From positions 1-64,000 of the forward strand of contig JAKLJW010000013.1 in the NCBI GenBank assembly GCA_023150935.1: DNA of 64,000 nt, in the 5' to 3' direction. Positions 1-6,966 of the stretch are shown piece by piece. The stretch is from Candidatus Binatia bacterium (GTDB lineage: Bacteria > Desulfobacterota > Binatia > HRBIN30). Under the pieces are notes generated by a model. It was not told the origin of the DNA. It was given only the letters and a program-made list of their open reading frames with translations, and did no database searches. Position 1 is the first letter of the stretch; each line of letters starts with the position of its first letter. Made by a program: the position numbers and the translations under genes.

Positions 1-711
1 AGTGCGTGTTACGAGGAGAGCGTGCTGAAGTGGCTGGCGAACCCCGAGCGACCCGAAGGGCCGCAGGGGACGATCGGATTTACGATCAGCGCCGACATGA
101 GCCCGGAGCTGCGGACCGTGTGCGAGCAAGTCCGTGAGCCGCGATGGGAGGTCGTGGAGGAGCGTGCCGAGGAGACCGTGTGCTGGGCCGATGTGGAGTT
201 CACGCCGGGGGACTGGCCGAAGGATGCCAGGCCGTTGCGGTATGTGGCGGTGCGCATTCGCAAGAAGCAGGGGCGGCTGTTTGCGGCCGGGAACGACACG
301 AAGTATCTGGCCGTGGTCAGCAATCGCCGCGAGATGGCGGGGGCGCAGTTGCTGCGCTGGCACTGGGGGAAGGCCGGCACGATCGAGCACGTTCACGACG
401 TGACGAAGAACGAGCTGGGCGGGGCGGTGCCGCCCTGCGGGCGGTTTGGGGCTAATGCGGCGTGGTACCGGCTGTGTCTGCTGACCTACAATGTGCTCAG
501 TGCCATGAAGTCGCTGGTGTTGCCGGGGGAACTGAGCGCGGCGCGCCCGAAGCGGCTGCGGTTTCGGCTGTTCACGATCGCGGGGAGACTGATTTCGCAC
601 GCGGACAAGGTCATCGTGCGGATCAGTGCGGCGGCCGAGCGGTTTGCGGGTCTGGTCACGGCCCGCCTGCGGCTGGTGTCCCTGATGTCCGTGCCCGCGC
701 CCGCCAGCTGA
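1..711 (+). CDS. IS1380-family transposase, C-terminal part (cut by window edge)
   Basis: The reading frame is open from base 1, so the true start lies outside the window; a GTG at 22 is only the first in-window start. The visible 236 residues contain the late part of a DDE transposase of the IS1380/IS4-like superfamily: a 'RYVAVRIRKKQG' strand, 'TKYLAVVSNR', then 'LLRWHWGKAGTIEHVHD' with the glutamate expected for the third catalytic residue, followed by 'KNELGGAVPPCGRFGANAAW' and a helical tail. The family is about 430-480 aa, so roughly half is missing. No terminal inverted repeat could be identified downstream. It may be intact outside the window. Confidence 0.8.
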   Translation, partial: SACYEESVLKWLANPERPEGPQGTIGFTISADMSPELRTVCEQVREPRWEVVEERAEETVCWADVEFTPGDWPKDARPLRYVAVRIRKKQGRLFAAGNDTKYLAVVSNRREMAGAQLLRWHWGKAGTIEHVHDVTKNELGGAVPPCGRFGANAAWYRLCLLTYNVLSAMKSLVLPGELSAARPKRLRFRLFTIAGRLISHADKVIVRISAAAERFAGLVTARLRLVSLMSVPAPAS

Positions 712-955
712 GCCGGCGCCTACCCAACCTCGCTACACTCGCCGGCTGCGGAACGCGGCAGGGCGCACGTACGCCCGAGGCGTGCACGCACCGCTCGGCA
801 AAGTCGTTGGAACGTAGCGGTGGAGCGCCGGGAGGCGTTGTGGCCCCCCGGGCGAGATCCGTGGGCGACAATCTGGCAGGTGAATTCGCTTGCCCGCGGG
901 GTTTATTGGCGCCCGTCGGTGGGCTTACCGCCGGATTAGGGGCGAACGTATTTTC

Positions 956-985
956 TTGACGCCCGACTCCGGGACGCGCTACTGT
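956..985 (+). promoter_or_regulatory. sigma70-type promoter for the sulfatase gene
   Basis: TTGACG at 956-961 and TACTGT at 980-985 with an 18-bp spacer, about 28 bp before the sulfatase ATG. The rest of the 300-bp gap after the transposase (712-955) shows no gene I can support. Confidence 0.45.
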
Positions 986-1012
986 CCCGCTATTCCACAG
1001 GGGGAGGACGGC

Positions 1013-3049
1013 ATGGCACGCACGACCCCGGTCCGATTCGCCATTGCGTTTTCGATCGTCGTTGCGGTTGCTGCTCTGAGCTTTGCCGGGCCGGCTGGCG
1101 GCCAGTGTACGGAGCGCGATCAGGCCAGTGACGTCCGCGCCAGTATCAGCCGGGCAGTCCGCTGCAACGACCGCATCTTTCGCAGCGGGCCCGGTGTAAC
1201 CTGCAGGCAGAGTGCGCCACCGGCTTGCGCCGGGACCCTCGTGACCGACGCCGTTGCGCTCGCCTACGGCGCCAACAACCCGCCGAGCGCCGAGGTGGAT
1301 ACGCGCACGCTTCGCACGCAGCTTGCCTGCCAGAGACAGATCGGGCGCGCGGTGTCGTACTACGTCAGCACCATGCTGCGCGATCGCATCAACGGACGCA
1401 CGATCGCGGAAGCGGATGCCCGTGCGGTGCGGCAGCTCGATCGCCTTCCCGACCGCTGCGCGGTGACCGTCGCGCTCGATCCAACCAGCGTTGTCGTGCC
1501 CGCAGTCGGTCCACAGTGCGCCGCCGCAGTGGGTGCACCGGCGTCGCCAGTCAACGCTACCGACCTGCGCAACTGCCTGCACACGCTACTGCGGCTGTGG
1601 GCGGAACGCTTCGGCCCTGACCCGCAGCCGTTGCGACCAAACATTCTCTTCATTCTCAGTGACGATCAGCGCTGGGACACGACCGACGACACTCACTCGC
1701 CGGTGCCGGGGGAGGACATCATGCCCGGTTTACGCCGCGAGATTGGCGGCTCGGGCGTCGAACTCGTCAACGCCTTCATGAGCACCCCGCTGTGCTGCCC
1801 GAGCCGCGCCAGCATCCTCCGCGGTCAGTACGCCCACAACACCGGGGTGTATACCAATACCGGCACCCACGGCGGCGCTGACGACTTCGTACCGCTCGAA
1901 TCCGAAACCGTGAGCACCTTGCTGCAAGCGGCAGGATACCGCACCGGCTACCTCGGCAAGTACCTCAACGGCTACAGCGCGCTCTGGCCCGATCAGCAAA
2001 CACCCTACATCCCGGTCGGGTGGACTTTGTGGAGCGCCTTCCGCAATGTCGCGTACTTCAACTATGCCCTGGTCGAGAACGGCGTCCCGGTGAGCTATGG
2101 CAACGCCGAGGCGGACTACTCGACCGACGTATTGCGAGAGAAGGCAAAGCAGTTCATTAGCGATGCGGTAACGGCGAACCAGCCCTTCTTCCTGTATTTG
2201 GCGTTCAAGGCACCGCACGGACCATGGCAACCCGCCCCCCGGCACGTCGGCAAGTACGCAGGCGTCGCCCCGTGGCGACCGGCGAATTACAACGAGCCGG
2301 ACGTTTCCGACAAGCCAACCTGGCTGCAGAACACCGCGCCGCTCGATGCACAGGAACAAGCCGATCTCGACGCCATCCGCATTGCCCAGCTAGAAATGAT
2401 CCAGGCGGTCGACGAGGCCATCGGTGGCAGCACAACCTACGGCATTACGGGGATCATGCAGCACCTGCGCGACCTGGGAATCGCCGACAACACGATCGTG
2501 ATCTACTTCTCCGACAACGGGTGGCACTGGGGCGAACATCGCACCCAGGCGAAGAACAAGCCCTACGAAGAGTCGATCCGGTCGCCCATGTTCGTGCGCT
2601 ATCCACAACTCGCCCCCCTGCCCCGGGTCGAGACGAAGATGGCGCTCAACATCGACCTGTGCCCGACCTTTGTCGATCTCGTGCGCCGCAACACCGATCC
2701 GGCGCCGACGATTACGTTCGACGGTACGAGCCTGATTCGCCTCCTCGACGGGACCGCACCGGCGTGGCGTACGGACTTCGTCACCGAGGGCTGGCCGACC
2801 AATCACGTATGGGCGACCGTACGGGAGGAGCGCTGGAAGTACAGCGAACTGCCGATCACCCCGGGCGACCCGAACACGGCGTTCGAGCTGGAGCTCTACG
2901 ACCTGCTTACGGACCCCTTAGAATTAAACAACGTTGCCGGCGATCCGGCGAACGCGAGTCGTGTGGCCACCATGGCCGCGCGGCTGCGCGAAATCCGAGA
3001 AAGCTGGCCGATCGATTCCGACAGTACGATCGAGGATCCGGACGAGTAA
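1013..3049 (+). CDS. exported sulfatase (alkaline-phosphatase superfamily)
   Basis: Predicted type I sulfatase hydrolysing sulfate esters outside the cytoplasm. The ATG at 1013 is preferred over upstream starts because it has a GGGGAGGA ribosome-binding site and opens a signal peptide (hydrophobic stretch to about residue 27, ending ...GPAGG before QCTERD). Residues about 30-205 form a cysteine-containing N-terminal region of unknown function. The sulfatase domain starts at 'RPNILFILSDDQRWDT' (metal-binding Asp pair) and has the formylglycine motif C261-C-P-S-R, the substrate for FGE-type maturation. 'SDNGWHWGEH' supplies later metal and active-site residues. At 678 aa it is longer than common sulfatases (450-550 aa) because of the N-terminal region. 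Closest in style to N-acetylglucosamine-6-sulfatase/arylsulfatase; the substrate cannot be told. No maturase gene lies in the window. Confidence 0.9.
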   Translation: MARTTPVRFAIAFSIVVAVAALSFAGPAGGQCTERDQASDVRASISRAVRCNDRIFRSGPGVTCRQSAPPACAGTLVTDAVALAYGANNPPSAEVDTRTLRTQLACQRQIGRAVSYYVSTMLRDRINGRTIAEADARAVRQLDRLPDRCAVTVALDPTSVVVPAVGPQCAAAVGAPASPVNATDLRNCLHTLLRLWAERFGPDPQPLRPNILFILSDDQRWDTTDDTHSPVPGEDIMPGLRREIGGSGVELVNAFMSTPLCCPSRASILRGQYAHNTGVYTNTGTHGGADDFVPLESETVSTLLQAAGYRTGYLGKYLNGYSALWPDQQTPYIPVGWTLWSAFRNVAYFNYALVENGVPVSYGNAEADYSTDVLREKAKQFISDAVTANQPFFLYLAFKAPHGPWQPAPRHVGKYAGVAPWRPANYNEPDVSDKPTWLQNTAPLDAQEQADLDAIRIAQLEMIQAVDEAIGGSTTYGITGIMQHLRDLGIADNTIVIYFSDNGWHWGEHRTQAKNKPYEESIRSPMFVRYPQLAPLPRVETKMALNIDLCPTFVDLVRRNTDPAPTITFDGTSLIRLLDGTAPAWRTDFVTEGWPTNHVWATVREERWKYSELPITPGDPNTAFELELYDLLTDPLELNNVAGDPANASRVATMAARLREIRESWPIDSDSTIEDPDE

Positions 3050-3176
3050 CAAGTTCCTGCATCGCATCCGCGATCATGCCGACCAACGTGGCGACCGGAA
3101 CACGCAGGCCCCGGATGCACGGAACTCCGTTCATCCGGTTCGGATCAACCGTAATACGTGCGAAGCGCATCGCCAT
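3050..3176 (-). pseudogene. DUF433 antitoxin-like remnant
   Basis: Starting at ATG 3176 (or 3170) behind an AAGGAG site, the minus strand encodes 'FARITVDPNRMNGVPCIRGL' followed by a 'VPVATLVGMIADAM' helix, a good match to the N-terminal half of DUF433 proteins (usually about 75 aa, partners of PIN-like DUF5615 toxins). After about 40 residues the similarity stops and the frame runs into the 3' end of the oppositely oriented sulfatase gene. The C-terminal half and any toxin partner are absent, so it is read as a truncated remnant at the edge of the TA-rich zone. Confidence 0.6.
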
Positions 3177-3318
3177 CTCCTTTGGGCCCTGCCTACCGTA
3201 GCGCGGAAGCGACTCCGTTTGCACATTGCCAGAACTCGGGCGCCAGGGCGGCCACGTTGTTCTTGACACTTGCCCCCCGGCGACACGTTGAGGAGCGGGA
3301 AGCGAGAGGGGGGACACC

Positions 3319-3405
3319 TTGAGTATACCGTCCAACACCGACGGATCGAAGCGCGACGCCTTCCCCGGGCTGCGGTTCGTCAACACGGTCGAGGAGGGCG
3401 ACTGA
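3319..3405 (+). CDS. possible 28-aa leader/precursor-like micro-ORF
   Basis: A TTG start preceded by an AGGGGGG site opens a 28-codon frame whose TGA stop is directly followed by the ATG of the next ORF, so the two could be translationally coupled. The peptide is hydrophilic with a central 'FPGLRF' block and an acidic end. The next ORF begins like a nucleotide-binding/ATP-grasp pre-domain, which is why a RiPP precursor arrangement came to mind, but peptide and partner match no family I can name with certainty. It may be a chance ORF. Confidence 0.2.
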   Translation: MSIPSNTDGSKRDAFPGLRFVNTVEEGD

Positions 3406-3816
3406 ATGTCCGACGGCACTTTCCTGATCATCGGCAACGCCGGCGACTCCTGCTGCACGGGGGTCGCAGAGGCGCTTAGCCAACTCGGGCACGATGTCAT
3501 CCGAACCACCGATCCGCTGACCGAGTCGTTTTCTCTATGCGTGCGCGACCTGGAGACATTGCTCGGTCACGTGCTGGCCCGCAAGCATCCCGGCGCCGAG
3601 GCGATCAAGAACTGGAAGATCGAGAAATGGGAGGGCTCGAAGCTCGAGAGCATCAAGTCGGATCTCGGCAAGTTTGAGCATGGCGAGCTGAAAGGCGGCT
3701 TCGAGTCGGGTCCCGACAGGACCTACACTTTGTGTGGCGCCATCTGGCCCCCCGGGGCCAATCGGAAAACGGTCGGCACGACGGCGACCGTAGGTCACCT
3801 GAGCCGAATATGCTAA
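3406..3816 (+). CDS. hypothetical protein with ATP-grasp-like N-terminus
   Basis: 136-aa ORF, not recognised as a whole. The first 40 residues ('GTFLIIGNAGDSCC' then 'LGHDVIRTTDP') look like the Rossmann-like pre-domain that opens ATP-grasp ligases. From about residue 45 the sequence changes to a charged, lysine-rich stretch (KNWKIEKWEGSKLE) unrelated to that fold and ends in a low-similarity tail. This suggests a truncated or chimeric reading frame rather than a complete enzyme (an ATP-grasp enzyme would need about 300 aa). It starts immediately after the stop of the micro-ORF at 3319-3405. It lies in the decayed accessory zone and may be non-functional. Confidence 0.35.
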   Translation: MSDGTFLIIGNAGDSCCTGVAEALSQLGHDVIRTTDPLTESFSLCVRDLETLLGHVLARKHPGAEAIKNWKIEKWEGSKLESIKSDLGKFEHGELKGGFESGPDRTYTLCGAIWPPGANRKTVGTTATVGHLSRIC

Positions 3817-3864
3817 TCGGCTGGTCGTCGCGAACGAGGCAATGGAGAGAGAGCGGAGGACGAC

Positions 3865-4083
3865 ATGAAGGGAGCAGCCAAGAAGGTGTTGCAGGCGGCA
3901 CGGGAGCTACCGGAACTCGAGCGCGTCGATCTGGTTGAAGAGCTGCTTGCGGATCTGGACGGCTCCGATGAAGAGGTCGACGCGGCCTGGGCGGTCGAGA
4001 TCGACCGCCGCACGCGCGAGATAGACGAAGGCAAGGTCAAGCCGGTTTCCTGGGCCACGGTCAGGCGAAGGATCGCCCGGTAG
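3865..4083 (+). CDS. addiction-module antitoxin, CHP02574 family
   Basis: 72-aa, largely helical acidic protein behind a GGAGG-type site. The pattern 'ELPELERVDLVEELLADLDG', then an aspartate/glutamate-rich linker and 'AAWAVEIDRRTREIDEGKVK', is characteristic of the putative addiction module component family (CHP02574), the antitoxin partner of RelE/ParE-type toxins. The length is normal for the family. The gene for the expected toxin begins 4 bp downstream but is frameshifted, so this antitoxin appears to be orphaned. Such antitoxins usually bind their own promoter; no clear operator was found in the short upstream region. Confidence 0.75.
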   Translation: MKGAAKKVLQAARELPELERVDLVEELLADLDGSDEEVDAAWAVEIDRRTREIDEGKVKPVSWATVRRRIAR

Positions 4084-4087
4084 GCCG

Positions 4088-4395
4088 GTGAAACCGGCTA
4101 GGCTGGTATTCCACCCTGACGCCGCCGACGAGTGCGTCGACGCGGCGCGGTGGTACGGCGAACGAAGCGCTTCGGTGCACATGACTCGTTCGTCGCCGAG
4201 ATCGAGCGAGCGCTCAGGTTAATCGTTGCGTTCCCGAACCGCTGGCCGCGCTACGGACCGCGAAACCGCCGCGTGCTCGTGCGGCGGTTTCCTTACTCGG
4301 TGGTGTATCTGGAGAAGCGCGGCCGCCTTTGGGGCGTTGCGGTCGCCCATGCCAAACGGAAGCCGTTCTACTGGGTCAAGAGAGCGATTCCCTGA
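4088..4395 (+). pseudogene. ParE/RelE-type toxin, frameshifted
   Basis: A GTG start 4 bp after the antitoxin opens 'KPARLVFHPDAADECVDAAR' and 'WYGERS', the classical N-terminus of ParE/RelE toxins. The rest of the family pattern ('SFVAEIERALRLI', 'RFPYSVVYLEK', 'AVAHAKRKPFYW') continues in a different frame from about 4160 to the TGA at 4393. The two halves join near 4160-4175 ('ERS' to 'AHDSF'), so a one- or two-base indel disrupts the gene. Together they give the normal family length of about 100 aa. The toxin is predicted inactive unless the frameshift is a sequencing error. Confidence 0.7.
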
Positions 4396-4657
4396 AGCGC
4401 AATAGAAACATGGGTCGTGGATAGGGATAGAGAAATACGAAGTTCGCGATTGAAGGGCCCAGGATGAGAGAGAAGCCGACGGTCATCCTTCTGCACGGCG
4501 CCGATCCGGCAAGGGTGCCCCAGCCTTCGTGAGTGCGGGTCGCCCATTTGACAGCGACTTATCGATCCCGATCGCGGTGGTAGCAAAATGCTAGCAAACG
4601 GGGGTTCTGGCCCCCGTCGCCGGATCGTCGCAACGCGCTAAGTAGTTGACTCTTGGT

Positions 4658-4680
4658 TGCGAAAGGGGGGACTTGAACCC
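4658..4680. repeat. 23-bp copy of the tRNA-Leu 3' end (attachment-site candidate)
   Basis: Identical over 23 bp to 8793-8815, the 3' end (discriminator base, acceptor stem, T arm) of the minus-strand tRNA-Leu. Direct orientation, 4.1 kb apart on the 3' side of the tRNA, which is the geometry of attL/attR left by a tRNA-targeting integrative element. The surrounding 4396-4858 contains no gene that I can support. Confidence 0.65.
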
Positions 4681-4749
4681 AAGGCGGCGCTTGAAATAAT
4701 TCGGCAATTTCACGCTAAGTGTCACGGTATGTGCCGCTTTGTGGCGTAG

Positions 4750-4769
4750 ATTGGACCCCGGGGTCCAAT
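4750..4769. promoter_or_regulatory. perfect 20-bp palindrome, possible TA operator
   Basis: ATTGGACCCC followed directly by GGGGTCCAAT, a perfect inverted repeat with no spacer, 90 bp upstream of the VapB-like antitoxin start. TA antitoxins commonly autoregulate through palindromes of this kind; that role is inferred. Confidence 0.4.
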
Positions 4770-4858
4770 TGAGAATGGGCACCGAGTGCCAGAGCGATGA
4801 GATGCAGCCGGATCGAGATCCGTTTCCGATTCCAACGGTCGGTGCTATTGAGGAGGCC

Positions 4859-5143
4859 ATGACGGTGCAGGTCAATCTGACGCCCGAACTCGAAGAACGT
4901 CTGCGGCACGAAGCCGAGCGCAACGGTGTTCCCGAGGCCGAGTGTATTGTGCGCATCCTTGATGCCCATCTGCCGAGCGCTAGCCAGCGCGCGCAAGCGG
5001 TGGCGCTGCTGCAGTCGTGGCTCGATGGGAAGGATGCCGACGATCAGCGGGAGACGGGGGACTACCTGGTTCGCGCGCTCGATGAGGATCGGCTCTCCGA
5101 CCGCAAGCTGTTTCCGCCGGAACTCAAGGGCCAGACCTGGTGA
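4859..5143 (+). CDS. VapB-like antitoxin
   Basis: 94-aa protein. The ATG at 4859 has a GAGGAGG site and begins 'MTVQVNLTPELEERLRHEAE', an N-terminal strand plus helix typical of ribbon-helix-helix style antitoxins. The C-terminal half is a hydrophilic, tryptophan-containing tail ('LFPPELKGQTW') like those that wrap around PIN toxins. Its TGA overlaps the GTG of a PIN-domain gene (GTGA), the usual coupling of VapB and VapC. The partner is truncated, so this antitoxin probably has no functional toxin here. A perfect 20-bp palindrome lies upstream. Confidence 0.65.
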   Translation: MTVQVNLTPELEERLRHEAERNGVPEAECIVRILDAHLPSASQRAQAVALLQSWLDGKDADDQRETGDYLVRALDEDRLSDRKLFPPELKGQTW

Positions 5144-5343
5144 GCCAGGTCGTGTTACTCGACGCCGGTCCCCTCGGGCTCGCCACGAATCCGCGACGCT
5201 CGCCACAGAGTGCCGCATGCGCGGCATGGCTGCAGTCGCTCGTCACGGCAGGGGTGCGGGTCGTCATCCCTGAGATTGCAGACTACGAAGTCCGCCGCGA
5301 GCTGTTACGTGCCAGGAAGAGGTGCAAACGAGGCATCGGGTAG
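5140..5343 (+). pseudogene. VapC (PIN-domain) toxin, 3'-truncated
   Basis: Begins 'VVLLDAGPLGLATNPRRSPQ', with the first PIN acidic residue (LLDAGPL), then 'CAAWLQSLV' and 'GVRVVIPEIADYEVRREL' carrying the conserved Glu/Asp block. After 'ELLRARK' similarity to PIN proteins ends and a stop follows, leaving 67 aa where about 130-150 are expected. The C-terminal acidic residues needed for Mg2+ binding and RNase activity are missing. The start overlaps the antitoxin stop (GTGA). Predicted inactive. Confidence 0.65.
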
Positions 5344-5391
5344 GGCGATGCGGGCGGTCGTGCTAGGGTAGCGGCAATTGAGGAACCGAGA

Positions 5392-5619
5392 ATGAACGCC
5401 ATCAAGCTGACAGTCGAAGTGAAGGAAGATCACGTTATCAAGCTTCCACCCGAAGTCCCCGTCGGACCAGCCGAGGTTATCGTGATTGCGCAGGCCTCTG
5501 CAAAGTCGGGGCAGCGGCCCATCGGGCTCGACGCAGGCAAGGGATTCTCGGTACCCGACGACTTCGACGATCCTCTGCCTCCTGACGTGCAGCGCCTGTT
5601 CAACGGCGAGGGTGCGTGA
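5392..5619 (+). CDS. VapB-type antitoxin
   Basis: 75-aa protein starting 'MNAIKLTVEVKEDHVIKLPP', a short beta-strand opening with the phrase 'VPVGPAEVIVI', as found in small SpoVT/AbrB- or DUF2281-like antitoxins placed before PIN toxins. The C-terminal part ('FSVPDDFDDPLPPDV') is acidic and likely disordered until bound to toxin. The stop overlaps the GTG start of the downstream PIN gene (GTGA), consistent with an intact bicistronic TA operon. This is the only pair in the cluster where both partners look complete. Confidence 0.7.
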   Translation: MNAIKLTVEVKEDHVIKLPPEVPVGPAEVIVIAQASAKSGQRPIGLDAGKGFSVPDDFDDPLPPDVQRLFNGEGA

Positions 5620-6011
5620 AGGTCCTCGTCGATACCCACTGCTGGCTCTGGTTCCTGATGACGCCGGACCGATTGTCCGCCGCCGCAGTCGATGCGCTGG
5701 CGGATGCGTCGAACGAGGTCTACGTGTCCGCCGCGGTTGCCTGGGAGATCGTGATCAAACAGGGACTGGGCAAACTATCCTTGCCAGTGCCTGCCGCGCA
5801 GTATGTGAGTGAGCGTCTTGCCGCGGTTGGACATCGCCCACTCGCGATTTCAGTCGAGCACGCCGTGGCGCTTGCCGACCTACCCGTACATCACAAGGAC
5901 CCATTCGACCGGATTCTGATCGCGCAGGCTCAGGTGGAAGGGCTCACGTTGGTGACGGCCGACGAGAAGATCAAGGCGTACGCCGTGTCGATTCTGTGGG
6001 GCGCGCGGTAG
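5616..6011 (+). CDS. VapC-family PIN-domain RNase toxin
   Basis: 131-aa PIN-domain protein of normal length. It has the first acidic motif 'VLVDTHCWLW', a central 'AVAWEIVIKQGLGKL' block with the conserved glutamate, and the late motif 'HKDPFDRILIAQAQ' followed by 'LVTADEKIKAY', together the four-acid Mg2+ site of VapC ribonucleases. Known family members cleave tRNA or rRNA and are neutralised by the cognate antitoxin. It is translationally coupled to the antitoxin just upstream. No lesion is seen, so this TA pair may be active. Confidence 0.85.
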   Translation: MKVLVDTHCWLWFLMTPDRLSAAAVDALADASNEVYVSAAVAWEIVIKQGLGKLSLPVPAAQYVSERLAAVGHRPLAISVEHAVALADLPVHHKDPFDRILIAQAQVEGLTLVTADEKIKAYAVSILWGAR

Positions 6012-6158
6012 GGTTGGGCACGACGCGTAAGGTTGAAGCCTTCGCGATCGGCTGTCGACGCTTGTGAACGCACGTGCTAGCGACGCCGCGCCCGCGCCGC
6101 GAGCAGTGACAAAGCAGCAACAACTGCCGATAGGTTCCAATCGGGGGATCCTGGCGCG

Positions 6159-6413
6159 CTACTCGCCCGTGCCCGGGAAAGACGTCCGGCTCACCCGGTT
6201 TCCCCAGCTGCGATACCGTTTCGAAATCTTCCCGCTTGCGTCCAGAATTCCCACTTCGCGCAGCAGCTCCTGCTTGCGCGCCCGCGAGGGCTTTTTCAGC
6301 GCGTCGAGCAGCTCACTCGGCGACCACACCGCATCGGCCGCCTGTCGCCCAACGCTGCTGCGAGCGCACCCTTCAACCTTCCGACGTTCACTTGTCTTTG
6401 CCATAGCGTCCAT
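6159..6413 (-). CDS. small hypothetical protein in the TA cluster
   Basis: 84-aa ORF on the minus strand. The C-terminal 50 residues ('SPSELLDALKKPSRARKQEL', then 'VGILDASGKISKRYRSWG' and 'VSRT') read like a genuine small basic protein with an amphipathic helix, and I have the impression of similar short proteins in TA-rich accessory DNA. The N-terminal 25 residues look less protein-like; a second ATG at 6404 is an alternative start. No clear ribosome-binding site. No function is assigned. Confidence 0.35.
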   Translation of the reverse strand: MDAMAKTSERRKVEGCARSSVGRQAADAVWSPSELLDALKKPSRARKQELLREVGILDASGKISKRYRSWGNRVSRTSFPGTGE

Positions 6414-6485
6414 CTCACCGCAGCGGGGGCCAGGGAATCCGCCGCACCAGCGGGAGCGGCAGCAAGAGCGCCGGCCGCCGGCCCT

Positions 6486-6686
6486 CTAGAGCGTGATTTC
6501 CAATGGTTGTTGCTTCAGCGCACTCACCTTCAGCACGGAGAAGCCGAGAACGTTGCCGTCAGCGTCGACCTTTTCCATCACCTGATCGGACGATGTCCCC
6601 CGGAAGTAGCCTTCCCTTTGCTCGAACATGACTTCGAGGTAGTCACCTTCGGCGTCGTACCAGATCTTCACGTTTCGGCTGGCCAT
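6486..6686 (-). CDS. DUF2283-domain protein (antitoxin-like)
   Basis: 66-aa protein. The ATG at 6686 has a GAAGGGG site and gives 'MASRNVKIWYDAEGDYLEVM', the hallmark start of DUF2283 proteins, followed by 'DQVMEKVDADGNVLGFSVLK'. Length is normal for this beta-rich family. DUF2283 genes are often found beside small toxin-like genes. Here it overlaps by 19 bp the 3' end of the upstream gene at 6668-6901, so the two formed an operon reading leftward. Its upstream partner, and probably the promoter, were cut by the IS256-type element, so expression is uncertain. Confidence 0.75.
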   Translation of the reverse strand: MASRNVKIWYDAEGDYLEVMFEQREGYFRGTSSDQVMEKVDADGNVLGFSVLKVSALKQQPLEITL

Positions 6687-6901
6687 ATTTGTTGCCCCTT
6701 CTTGATTGAGTCGGTGAGGTACGCGGTCAGCACGAAGGCGTCGCTTCCAACGACCTTCACAACCACGCACAGGTACTTGTCGCCGACCCGCGTACCCATA
6801 TACCAACGATAGTACAAGCGCGCCTGCGCATCACTCAACGATTGCATGACGCGCAAGGGCCTCGCCACTGTTTCCACAATCGCCGGCTCAAGATCGGACA
6901 T
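6668..6901 (-). CDS. toxin-like partner of DUF2283, 5' end removed by IS256 element
   Basis: The last 77 codons from ATG 6901 contain 'LSDAQARLYYRWYMGTRVG', 'KYLCVVVKVVG' and 'FVLTAYLTDSIKKGQQIW', the conserved C-terminal pattern of small proteins that precede DUF2283 genes (RelE/barnase-like fold suspected; exact family name uncertain). The same frame continues upstream with good-looking sequence ('LPEGRSIRLSDERLAHIREH') up to the left end of the IS at about 6966, but offers no ATG, GTG or TTG before an in-frame stop inside the IS. The native start was therefore most likely lost by the insertion, and any product starting at 6901 would lack about 22 residues or more. Confidence 0.6.
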   Translation of the reverse strand: MSDLEPAIVETVARPLRVMQSLSDAQARLYYRWYMGTRVGDKYLCVVVKVVGSDAFVLTAYLTDSIKKGQQIWPAET

Positions 6902-6966
6902 CTCGGGATGCTCTCGAATGTGGGCGAGACGTTCATCGGAGAGACGAATCGATCGTCCCTCGGGTA

